From the NCBI GenBank assembly GCA_947253305.1, contig CAMXYZ010000016.1, positions 1 to 16,250 on the forward strand: a DNA stretch of 16,250 nucleotides. The letters run 5' to 3'. The notes beneath the pieces are model-generated. The model was not told where the DNA came from, ran no database searches, and worked only from the letters and a program-made list of their open reading frames with translations. Source of the DNA: an uncultured Helcococcus sp. (GTDB lineage: Bacteria > Bacillota > Clostridia > Tissierellales > Peptoniphilaceae). This document shows positions 7,266 to 14,615 of the stretch, piece after piece; position 1 is the stretch's first letter; each line of letters begins with the position of its first letter. The position numbers and the translations under genes were made by a program.

Positions 7266-8537
7266 ATGAGCGAATATAAAGGCCCGATACCTAATCAATC
7301 TCAAATAAAATATCATAATGAAGAGATGGCTTGTTTTATGCATTTCGGAATGAATACTTTTACGGAAGTAGAATGGGGAAATGGACGAGAGAATTTATCT
7401 GATTTTAAATTAAAAGAATTTGATTATGATGGATATGTAAAATTCGTTAAAGATTTAGGTGTTAAAAGAATTGTTTTTACAGCAAAACATCATGATGGAT
7501 TTTGTATGTTTAATACGAAATATACAAATCATAATATTATGAATACAGAATATGGAAAAGATTTCTTAAAAGAATTATCCAGAGCATGTACTAAATATGA
7601 TATGGATATGGGTCTTTATCTTTCGCCATGGGATGCACATGAACCATCATATGGCAAAGGAAAAGCCTATAATGAATTTTATCAAAATCAACTTATTGAA
7701 ATCTGTTCTAATCCTGGATATGGAAATAATGGGAAATTTGTAGAATGGTGGTTTGATGGAGCGAAAGATCCTGATTTTGTAGATCAAGAATATAATTTTG
7801 ATAGATGGATTGAGATTGTAAAAACATATAATCCAGATATTATAATTTTTGGTGTTGGTTCAAAAGGTGGAATACATTGGCTAGGAAATGAAATGGGATA
7901 TGCGCCCGAAGAAAATGCTCCAAGATTAAGAATAAAGGAAGATATATCTATTGATTATAACGAAGAATTTAGATCTTCAGTAGGACATAATGAAGAATAT
8001 ATTTGGAGCGTGCCTGAAGCGGATACAACTACTACAAGTGGTTGGTTTTCTCACCCAAATGAAAAAATTAAATCACTCGATGAATTAAAAAATATATATT
8101 TCAAATCTATAGGAAGAGGTGCAGTATTATTATTAAATATTGCTCCAAATAAGGAAGGTAAAATATCTTTAGAATTAAAAGAAAGATTATTAAATTTTAA
8201 AGAAGATATAGATACTATTTTTTCAAATAAATTAAATAATAAGTTAAACATTGAACTAAATGAACAATCAGATGGGAATAGATTGGAATATAAAATTAGT
8301 AATCCCGATGCTTTAGAATTAAACTATTTAGAAATAATGGAAGATATAGAATATGGGTCTAGATTTATGGATGGCTTTATATTTATAGATGAAGAAAGAA
8401 TTAATGTTAATTCCATAGGTTATAAAAGAATAATTAATCTTAAGAATAGTAAAGAAAAAGATAAAATTATTAATAATATAAGAATTATTTTAAATTCTGA
8501 ATATAAATTAAAAATAAAGGGTATAAACTTATACTAG
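7266..8537 (+). CDS. GH29 alpha-L-fucosidase-like glycoside hydrolase, cytoplasmic
   Basis: Likely removes alpha-linked L-fucose from glycans or glycan fragments by a retaining mechanism. The catalytic barrel carries CFMHFGMNTFTEVEWG (23-38), KHHDGF (74-79), the nucleophile D164 in EWWFDGAK, and HWLGNE (204-209). In GH29 subfamily B the Glu of that last motif is the acid/base (here E209). The WSVPEADT segment (247-254) and SIGRGAVLLLNIAPNKEG (281-298) also fit the 1,3/1,4-specific subgroup. A short, Asn/Lys/Ile-rich C-terminal region of about 110 residues replaces the longer beta domains of secreted forms. There is no signal peptide or anchor, so it would act inside the cell on imported oligosaccharides. 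TTGGAG (7255-7260) precedes the ATG, 11 bp after trxB. Confidence 0.85.
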   Translation: MSEYKGPIPNQSQIKYHNEEMACFMHFGMNTFTEVEWGNGRENLSDFKLKEFDYDGYVKFVKDLGVKRIVFTAKHHDGFCMFNTKYTNHNIMNTEYGKDFLKELSRACTKYDMDMGLYLSPWDAHEPSYGKGKAYNEFYQNQLIEICSNPGYGNNGKFVEWWFDGAKDPDFVDQEYNFDRWIEIVKTYNPDIIIFGVGSKGGIHWLGNEMGYAPEENAPRLRIKEDISIDYNEEFRSSVGHNEEYIWSVPEADTTTTSGWFSHPNEKIKSLDELKNIYFKSIGRGAVLLLNIAPNKEGKISLELKERLLNFKEDIDTIFSNKLNNKLNIELNEQSDGNRLEYKISNPDALELNYLEIMEDIEYGSRFMDGFIFIDEERINVNSIGYKRIINLKNSKEKDKIINNIRIILNSEYKLKIKGINLY

Positions 8538-8552
8538 ATAGCCTTGATATAG

Positions 8553-8618
8553 TTTATCAATTATTATAAAAATTGTTATACAGATATTGTATAAAAAATT
8601 TATATAATTATTGATAAA
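8553..8618. repeat. Nested AT-rich dyad upstream of and overlapping the gap promoter
   Basis: Outer arms TTTATCAATTATTATAAA (8553-8570) and TTTATATAATTATTGATAAA (8599-8618) are inverted copies differing by a 2-nt insertion. They enclose a perfect inner repeat, TTATACA (8576-8582) and TGTATAA (8588-8594), around GATAT. The right outer arm contains the gap -35 box. It could be an operator for a glycolysis regulator or a weak hairpin at the end of the upstream operon; there is no GC stem or T-tract for a classical terminator. Confidence 0.5.
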
Positions 8619-8639
8619 ATACTGTCAATAAGTTATACT
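8611..8639 (+). promoter_or_regulatory. Predicted sigma-A promoter of the gap-pgk-tpiA-gpmI-eno operon
   Basis: The -35 TTGATA (8611-8616) and -10 TATACT (8634-8639) are 17 nt apart, predicting a start near 8646 and a leader of about 42 nt. It lies in the only sizeable gap (150 bp) between the fucosidase and gap, where the operon must begin or be re-initiated. Confidence 0.65.
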
Positions 8640-8658
8640 ATTATAGGAACAATAATTA

Positions 8659-8669
8659 GGGCATAGCCC
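8659..8669 (+). other. Short GC hairpin in the gap 5' leader
   Basis: GGGC-ATA-GCCC is a perfect 4-bp GC stem in an otherwise AT-only region, about 14 nt from the predicted transcript start and 8 nt before the AGGAGGT ribosome site (8678-8684). It may protect the 5' end of the mRNA or merely be incidental. Confidence 0.4.
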
Positions 8670-8687
8670 AAAATTTTAGGAGGTAAG

Positions 8688-9686
8688 ATGAAAGTAGCAA
8701 TTAATGGTTTTGGTAGAATCGGTAGAGACGTAGCAAGAATCATTTTAGAACAAAAAAGAGAAGGTCTAGAACTTGTAGCAATCAACGATACAGGTAATAA
8801 AGAAACTTCAGCAAAATTATTCAAACATGATTCATTATACGGAAAATTCTCAGGTACTATCGAACTAACAGACAAAGGTGTTAAGTTTGATGATAGAGAA
8901 GTAGTATTTACTTCAGATAGAAATCCAGAAAACTTACCTTGGAAAGAATTAGGTGTCGAATTAGTTATTGACTCAACAGGTGCTTTCAACTCTAAAGAAG
9001 GTGGTTCAAAACATATTACAGCAGGTGCTAAGAAGGTTATCTTAACAGCTCCAGCAAATGATGCTGACAAAACATTTGTATTAGGTGTTAATGAACATGA
9101 ATATGATCCAGAAAAACACACAATAGTTTCAAATGCGTCATGTACAACAAACTGTTTAGCTCCAGTTGTTAAAGTATTATTAGAAGAATTCGGAATTGAA
9201 AAAGGATTAATGACAACAATACATGCTTATACATCTGATCAAAATCTTCATGATAACAAACATAAAGATATAAGAAGGGCAAGAGCAGCAGCATTATCAC
9301 AAGTTCCAACAACAACAGGTGCAGCTAAAGCTGTATCATTAATCATTCCTGAAGTAAAAGGAAAATTAACAGGGTTTGCAGTACGTGTACCAACCCCAAC
9401 AGTATCAATGGTTGACTTAACTGTACAATTAAGCAGAGAAGCAAGCGTTGAGGAAATTAATGCAGCATTCAAGAAATATTCTGAAGGTGAACTAAAGGGA
9501 ATTTTAGGATACGAAGAAGATGAATTAGTATCAATAGACTTCGTTGGTGATGAAAGATCATCAATATTTGATCCACATCTAACATATACAATTGGCGACT
9601 TAGCAAAAGTTGTTGCATGGTATGACAACGAATGGGGTTACTCAACAAGAGTAGTTGATTTAGCTCAATTGATAGCTTCAAAATAG
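8688..9686 (+). CDS. gap: Glyceraldehyde-3-phosphate dehydrogenase (phosphorylating, NAD)
   Basis: Oxidises and phosphorylates glyceraldehyde-3-phosphate to 1,3-bisphosphoglycerate, making NADH. The NAD fold motif GFGRIGR is at 7-13. D34 at the end of the second strand (AINDT) favours NAD over NADP. The catalytic Cys is C152 in SNASCTTNCLAP, paired with H179 in TTIHAYT. RRARAAALSQVPTTTGAAKAV and the C-terminal WYDNEWGYSTRV are conserved. The 332 residues are standard. Very strong AGGAGGT 4 nt before the ATG. C-ending codons (ATC, GAC, TTC, AAC) look more common here than in flanking non-glycolytic genes, as expected for high expression. No cggR-type repressor gene precedes it. Confidence 0.98.
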   Translation: MKVAINGFGRIGRDVARIILEQKREGLELVAINDTGNKETSAKLFKHDSLYGKFSGTIELTDKGVKFDDREVVFTSDRNPENLPWKELGVELVIDSTGAFNSKEGGSKHITAGAKKVILTAPANDADKTFVLGVNEHEYDPEKHTIVSNASCTTNCLAPVVKVLLEEFGIEKGLMTTIHAYTSDQNLHDNKHKDIRRARAAALSQVPTTTGAAKAVSLIIPEVKGKLTGFAVRVPTPTVSMVDLTVQLSREASVEEINAAFKKYSEGELKGILGYEEDELVSIDFVGDERSSIFDPHLTYTIGDLAKVVAWYDNEWGYSTRVVDLAQLIASK

Positions 9687-9697
9687 TAAAGTATTAT

Positions 9698-9721
9698 AGC
9701 CTGGTTTTCACAAACTGGGTT
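9698..9721 (+). other. Strand-specific RNA hairpin between gap and pgk
   Basis: AGCCTGGTTT (9698-9707) and AAACTGGGTT (9712-9721) pair around TCAC into a 10-bp stem that needs three G-U pairs, so it is stable as plus-strand RNA only. The run TATATTTTTA follows before the pgk GGAGG (9732-9736). It could be a partial terminator or a processing/stability element letting gap exceed the downstream genes. Confidence 0.5.
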
Positions 9722-9740
9722 ATATTTTTATGGAGGACAA

Positions 9741-10928
9741 ATGAAAAAAACAGTTAAAGACCTCGATGTAAGAGGCAAAAAAGTATTAGTAAGAGTAGAC
9801 TTTAATGTTCCTTTTTCAAAGGAAAATCCTGAAGAAATAGCTGATGATGCTAGAATTGTAGCAGCATTACCAACAATTGAATATTTGATCGATAATGGTG
9901 CGAAAGTTATTTTAATGAGTCATTTAGGTAGACCAAAAGGTGAACCTAATCCAGATTATTCATTAAAACCAGTTGCAAAGAGATTAGCTGAATTATTAGA
10001 TCAAGAAGTTAAATTCTTAGATTCAGATATTGTAGTAGACGATTCTGTAAAAGCTTCAGTTGAAGAATTAAAAGAAGGTGAAGTTGCTTTATTACAAAAT
10101 ACAAGATACAGAAAAGAAGAAACAAAGAATGAAGAAAACTTTGCAAAAGAATTGGCTTCTTTAGCTGATTTATATGTAAATGACGCATTTGGTACGTCAC
10201 ATAGAGCTCATGCATCTAATGTTGGTGTTTCAAAGATTTTACCTTCAGCTCTAGGTTTCTTAGTTCAAAAAGAAGTAGAAATAATGGGCAAAGCAATAAC
10301 TGATCCAGAAAGACCATTTGTTGCAATATTAGGTGGTGCTAAAGTTTCTGATAAAATTGGAGTTATTGAAAATCTATTAGAAAAAGTTGATAGAATTTTA
10401 ATCGGTGGTGGAATGGCTTATACATTCTTAAAAGCTCTAGGTAAAGAAATTGGTACATCACTACTTGAAGAAGACAAAATTGAATTAGCTAAATCATTAA
10501 TGGATACTGCAAAAGCAAAAGGTGTTGAATTACTATTACCTGTTGATTTTGTTGTAACACCAGAATTTGATGCGAATGGAAAAGTTGAAATTGTAGATGA
10601 AATTCCAGAAGATCAAATGTCATTAGATATTGGACCAAAGACAAGAGAAATCTTTGCTGACAAATTAAAAGATGCAAAAACTGTTGTATGGAATGGACCA
10701 ATGGGTGTATTTGAATTTGAAGCATTCAGTAAAGGAACATATGCAATTGCAAAAGCACTAGCAGAAGCTAATGCTACAACAATTATCGGTGGAGGAGACT
10801 CTGCTTTAGCTATTGAATTAGCTGGTTATAAAGACCAAGTAACACATGTATCTACCGGTGGTGGAGCAAGTTTAGAATTATTAGAAGGAAAAGTACTGCC
10901 AGGAATTGATGCAGTAGAAGATAAATAA
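9741..10928 (+). CDS. pgk: Phosphoglycerate kinase
   Basis: Transfers phosphate from 1,3-bisphosphoglycerate to ADP, the first ATP-yielding step of lower glycolysis. N-terminal substrate-binding signature VLVRVDFNVP is at 15-24 (D20, N22), SHLGRP at 60-65 and HRAHASN at 154-160. Nucleotide domain has LGGAKVSDKI (197-206), VWNGPMGVFE (316-325), GGGDSALAIE (350-359) and STGGGASLELLEG (371-383). Length of 395 is typical. GGAGG 4 nt before the ATG; 54 bp after gap and 12 bp before tpiA, within the operon. Confidence 0.98.
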   Translation: MKKTVKDLDVRGKKVLVRVDFNVPFSKENPEEIADDARIVAALPTIEYLIDNGAKVILMSHLGRPKGEPNPDYSLKPVAKRLAELLDQEVKFLDSDIVVDDSVKASVEELKEGEVALLQNTRYRKEETKNEENFAKELASLADLYVNDAFGTSHRAHASNVGVSKILPSALGFLVQKEVEIMGKAITDPERPFVAILGGAKVSDKIGVIENLLEKVDRILIGGGMAYTFLKALGKEIGTSLLEEDKIELAKSLMDTAKAKGVELLLPVDFVVTPEFDANGKVEIVDEIPEDQMSLDIGPKTREIFADKLKDAKTVVWNGPMGVFEFEAFSKGTYAIAKALAEANATTIIGGGDSALAIELAGYKDQVTHVSTGGGASLELLEGKVLPGIDAVEDK

Positions 10929-10940
10929 ATAGGAGTTATA

Positions 10941-11687
10941 ATGAGAAAACCAATTATAGCAGGGAACTGGAAAATGAATAAAAGCTATTCCGAAGCTAAG
11001 AAATTTTTGGGCGAGTTAAAAGAATTAAATCTTAATAATGATGTTGAAGCAGTTGTTTGCCCACCATTTACAAATTTAGCTCTTTCAGCAGAAATGTTGA
11101 AAGATACAAATATTGAAATCGGTGCACAAAATGCTCATTACGAAGATTCAGGTGCTTTTACAGGAGAAATTTCACCATTATTCCTTAAAGATTTAGGAGT
11201 AAAGTATGTAATATTAGGTCACTCAGAAAGAAGAGAATATTTTTCAGAAACTGATGAACTAGTTAATAAAAAAGTTAAGTCTATGTTAAAAAATGGTCTT
11301 ATACCTATACTATGTGTTGGAGAAACACTAGAAGAAAGAGAAAATGGTGAGGCTAAATCTAAAGTAAAAAGACAAATTATTGCTGATTTTGAAGGATTAA
11401 GCTCAAAAGATTTTGAAAATATAGTAGTAGCATACGAGCCAATTTGGGCTATTGGAACTGGTAAAACAGCTTCAGCAGATGATGCAGAAGAAATGTGTGC
11501 TTATATAAGAGAAATCATTGTCGAAGAATTTGATAAAGAAGCAGGTGATAAAGTAAAGATTCAATACGGTGGTTCTGTAAAACCAGATAATGTTAAAGAG
11601 ATTATGTCTAAAGAAAATATTGATGGTGCTTTAGTTGGTGGAGCAAGTCTAGAATCTGAGAGTTATTCAGATTTAGTAAATTATTAA
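10941..11687 (+). CDS. tpiA: Triosephosphate isomerase
   Basis: Interconverts dihydroxyacetone phosphate and glyceraldehyde-3-phosphate, feeding gap. AGNWKMNK carries K11, GHSERRE carries H94 and AYEPIWAIGTGKTA carries E166, the complete catalytic set. The phosphate-binding YGGSV is at 209-213 and GALVGGASL at 229-237. The 248 residues are standard for a bacterial TIM barrel. AGGAG (10931-10935) precedes the ATG; 13 bp to gpmI. Confidence 0.98.
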   Translation: MRKPIIAGNWKMNKSYSEAKKFLGELKELNLNNDVEAVVCPPFTNLALSAEMLKDTNIEIGAQNAHYEDSGAFTGEISPLFLKDLGVKYVILGHSERREYFSETDELVNKKVKSMLKNGLIPILCVGETLEERENGEAKSKVKRQIIADFEGLSSKDFENIVVAYEPIWAIGTGKTASADDAEEMCAYIREIIVEEFDKEAGDKVKIQYGGSVKPDNVKEIMSKENIDGALVGGASLESESYSDLVNY

Positions 11688-11700
11688 AAGAAGGTGTTCG

Positions 11701-13260
11701 ATGAATAAGAAAGCAATGTTAATTATTATGGACGGTTGGGGAATCGGAAAAGATTACCCTGGTAATGCTGTAAAATTAGCGAATACGCCTGTCTATGATA
11801 AAAATCTAAAAATTTATCCAAATACAACTATTACCGCTAGTGGACTTAATGTCGGTCTACCAGAAGGTCAAATGGGTAACTCAGAAGTTGGTCATTTGAA
11901 TATTGGAGCGGGAAGAATTATATATCAAGACTTAACTTTAATATCAAAGGAAATTGAAGAAGGTCTATTTTTCGAAAATGAAAAATTAATTAAAGCAATA
12001 ACAGAAGCAAAAGAAAAAAATAAGGCTCTACACTTAATTGGGCTAGCTTCATATGGTGGTGTACACTCTCATTTAACACATCTATATGCATTGCTTGAGT
12101 TAGCGAAGAGACATGATTTAAAGAAAGTTTATGTCCATGCAATACTAGATGGTAGAGATGTATCTCCAACATCAGGTGTAAATGATATTAAAGATTTACA
12201 GGACAAAATCGATGAAATTGGTTATGGAAAAATTGCTACTGTAATTGGTAGATATTATGCTATGGATAGAGATAAGAGATGGGATAGAACTGAAAAAGCA
12301 TATAATGCTATCACATTAGGTGAAGGTAAGAGAGTTCAAGATCCTATAAAATCTATTCAAGAAGAATATGATAAATCTACACAAGAAAAAAATACAACCG
12401 ATGAATTCATGGTTCCAACAGTTATTGTAGACGAAAATAATGAACCAGTTGCGACAGTAAATGATGGCGATAGTATAATATTCTTTAACTTTAGACCAGA
12501 TAGAGCAAGACAATTAACTAGAGCACTAGTTGACGAAAAATTTGATGGTTTTGAAAGACAAAAGAGAGTTCACAATTTCTATGTATGTATGACAACATAT
12601 GATAAAACTATAGAAAATGTTGAAATAGCATATCCACCAAAAAATATTGTAAATACATTTGGTGATGTGGTTTCAAGAGCCGGATTAAAACAATTACGAA
12701 TGGCTGAAACTGAAAAATATGCTCATGTAACATTCTTCTTTAATGGTGGTGTTGAACCTCCATTAGAAGGTGAAGAAAGAATTTTAGTAGCTTCACCAAA
12801 GGTCGCAACATATGATTTACAACCAGAGATGTCTGCATATGAATTAACTGAAAAAGCTATAGCTAGAATTGAAAGTGAAGAACCTTCAGCAATAATTCTT
12901 AACTTCGCTAATCCAGATATGGTGGGTCACACTGGAGTTATTCCTGCTGTTGTTAAGGCTGTAGAGACTGTAGACGAATGTGTTGGTAGATTAATTGAAG
13001 CTGGATTAAAACACGGTTATGAATTTATCATAACAGCTGATCATGGTAATGCTGAACAAGAAATAGATTTTGAAACAGGAAAACCATATACAGCACATAC
13101 TACCAATATAGTTCCAGTTATTTATGTGACAAATGATAATAAAAATGTTAAACTAAGAGAAGGTGGTAGATTAGCAGATTTAGCACCAACATTATTAGAT
13201 ATAATGGGTATTGAAAAGCCTGAAGAAATGACAGGCGAATCATTAATAATCAAAAATTAA
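11701..13260 (+). CDS. gpmI: 2,3-bisphosphoglycerate-independent phosphoglycerate mutase
   Basis: Isomerises 3- to 2-phosphoglycerate through a phosphoserine intermediate with two Mn(II) ions. D11 (MDGWG) and the phospho-accepting S61 (MGNSEVGH) bind metal. Further conserved positions are H122, DGRDVSP (150-156), GRYYAMDRDKRWDR (183-196), FFNFRPDRARQL (261-272), D406 and H410 (NPDMVGH), D447 and H448 (TADHGN) and H466 (TAHTTN). All metal ligands are present. Length of 519 is normal. The start follows AGAAGGTG (11689-11696). It replaces the cofactor-dependent GpmA, as is common in low-GC Firmicutes. Confidence 0.98.
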   Translation: MNKKAMLIIMDGWGIGKDYPGNAVKLANTPVYDKNLKIYPNTTITASGLNVGLPEGQMGNSEVGHLNIGAGRIIYQDLTLISKEIEEGLFFENEKLIKAITEAKEKNKALHLIGLASYGGVHSHLTHLYALLELAKRHDLKKVYVHAILDGRDVSPTSGVNDIKDLQDKIDEIGYGKIATVIGRYYAMDRDKRWDRTEKAYNAITLGEGKRVQDPIKSIQEEYDKSTQEKNTTDEFMVPTVIVDENNEPVATVNDGDSIIFFNFRPDRARQLTRALVDEKFDGFERQKRVHNFYVCMTTYDKTIENVEIAYPPKNIVNTFGDVVSRAGLKQLRMAETEKYAHVTFFFNGGVEPPLEGEERILVASPKVATYDLQPEMSAYELTEKAIARIESEEPSAIILNFANPDMVGHTGVIPAVVKAVETVDECVGRLIEAGLKHGYEFIITADHGNAEQEIDFETGKPYTAHTTNIVPVIYVTNDNKNVKLREGGRLADLAPTLLDIMGIEKPEEMTGESLIIKN

Positions 13261-13280
13261 TAATTACGGGAGGTAATTTT

Positions 13281-14564
13281 ATGGGTTATATTACAGATGT
13301 ATATGCAAGACAAGTGTTGGATTCAAGAGGAAATCCAACCGTTGAAGTAGAAGTGTTTACTGACTTAGGTGGATTTGGTAGAGCTATCGTTCCTTCAGGA
13401 GCATCAACAGGACAATTTGAAGCTGTTGAATTAAGAGATGGTGACAAAGAATACTATTTAGGAAAATCAGTATTACAAGCTGTTGAAAATGTAAATGAAG
13501 AAATCGCAGATGAAATTATCGGTTTAGATGTATTTGATCAAGTTGGTATCGATAATTTAATGATCGAATTAGATGGCACACATAATAAAGCAAGATTAGG
13601 TGCTAATGCTATCTTAGGTGTATCAATGGCCGTTGCAAGAGCAGCAGCAGATGAATTAGGTGTTCCATTATATAATTACATTGGTGGAGTTAATGCAAAA
13701 CAATTACCATTACCAATGATGAATATTTTAAATGGTGGGGAACATGCTGATAATAACGTAGACATTCAAGAATTTATGGTAATGCCAGTTGGTGCGGAAT
13801 CATTTGAACATGCTTTACAAATGGGTTCTGAAATTTTCCATAACTTAAAATCAGTTTTAAGTGGTAAAGGATTAAATACTGGTGTTGGTGACGAAGGTGG
13901 ATTTGCTCCAAACTTATCATCAAACGAAGAAGCTTTAAGTACAATTGTAGAAGCTATTGAAAAAGCTGGATATAAACCAGGTGAAGATGTAATGATCGCT
14001 TTAGACGTTGCTTCAACAGAAATGCATGAAGATGGAAAATATAACTTTAAAGGTGAAGGTGTTATAAGAACTAGAGAAGAAATGGTAGATTGGTATGAAG
14101 AATTAATCAACAAATATCCTATCATTTCAATCGAAGACGGTCTTGATGAAGATGACTGGGATGGTTGGAAATTATTAACAGAAAGATTAGGTAAGAAAGT
14201 ACAATTAGTTGGTGACGACTTATTCGTAACAAACACAGAAAGATTAGCAAAAGGTATTGATAATCATATTTCTAACTCAATCTTAATTAAAGTTAACCAA
14301 ATCGGTACAGTTACAGAAACATTAGATGCAGTTTTAATGGCAACAAGAGCAGGGTACACATCCGTAATTTCACATAGATCAGGTGAAACAGAAGATACAT
14401 TCATTGCTGACTTAGCTGTAGCATTAAATGCTGGTCAAATTAAGACTGGTGCTCCATCAAGAACAGATAGAGTAGCAAAATATAATCAACTATTAAGAAT
14501 AGAAGATGAACTATTTGATACAGCACAATTCTTAGGAAGAGATGCATTCTTTAACTTAAAATAA
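13281..14564 (+). CDS. eno: Enolase
   Basis: Dehydrates 2-phosphoglycerate to phosphoenolpyruvate, the last step encoded by this operon (no pyruvate kinase in the window). Catalytic pair E205 (GVGDEGGFAP) and K337 (LIKVNQIGT). Mg ligands are D242, E285 (SIEDGLDEDDW) and D312 (GDDLFVTN), with the spacing found in Bacillus enolase. ASTG loop at 41-44 and SHRSGETEDT at 364-373. The 427 residues are standard. The strong site GGGAGGT (13268-13274) and a frequency of C-ending codons higher than in non-glycolytic neighbours fit high expression. Ends at a strong terminator. Confidence 0.98.
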   Translation: MGYITDVYARQVLDSRGNPTVEVEVFTDLGGFGRAIVPSGASTGQFEAVELRDGDKEYYLGKSVLQAVENVNEEIADEIIGLDVFDQVGIDNLMIELDGTHNKARLGANAILGVSMAVARAAADELGVPLYNYIGGVNAKQLPLPMMNILNGGEHADNNVDIQEFMVMPVGAESFEHALQMGSEIFHNLKSVLSGKGLNTGVGDEGGFAPNLSSNEEALSTIVEAIEKAGYKPGEDVMIALDVASTEMHEDGKYNFKGEGVIRTREEMVDWYEELINKYPIISIEDGLDEDDWDGWKLLTERLGKKVQLVGDDLFVTNTERLAKGIDNHISNSILIKVNQIGTVTETLDAVLMATRAGYTSVISHRSGETEDTFIADLAVALNAGQIKTGAPSRTDRVAKYNQLLRIEDELFDTAQFLGRDAFFNLK

Positions 14565-14578
14565 GAATAAAATAAATT

Positions 14579-14615
14579 AAAATCGATTGGAATTAATTTC
14601 CAATCGATTTTTTTC
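14579..14615. terminator. Bidirectional Rho-independent terminator between eno and the ATP-grasp gene
   Basis: A perfect 14-bp stem (14579-14592 with 14598-14611, core AATCGATTGGAA) around a 5-nt loop is followed on the plus strand by a T-rich run (14608-14619). On the minus strand it is followed by a T-rich stretch (complement of 14566-14580), so it can end both converging transcripts. The right arm also encodes the last residues of the minus-strand gene, whose stop codon lies in the loop. Confidence 0.85.

Noticed and set aside
8573..8600. Rex (NADH-sensing) operator upstream of gap
   Set aside because: TTGTTATACAGATATTGTATAA resembles the TTGTTAA-type half-site on the left only; the right half does not match the expected TTAACAA.
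8553..8618. Classical Rho-independent terminator after the GH29 gene
   Set aside because: The dyad stem has almost no GC pairs and is not followed by a proper T-tract; it also overlaps the gap -35, so it is listed as a possible regulatory dyad instead.
8633..9681. Minus-strand open frames of 162, 126 and 70 codons opposite gap
   Set aside because: The plus strand is an unmistakable GAPDH. The reverse frames are Ser/Leu-rich shadows produced by its codon bias.
13766..14236. Minus-strand 156-codon frame opposite eno
   Set aside because: Antisense to enolase active-site motifs, without family similarity or a start signal.
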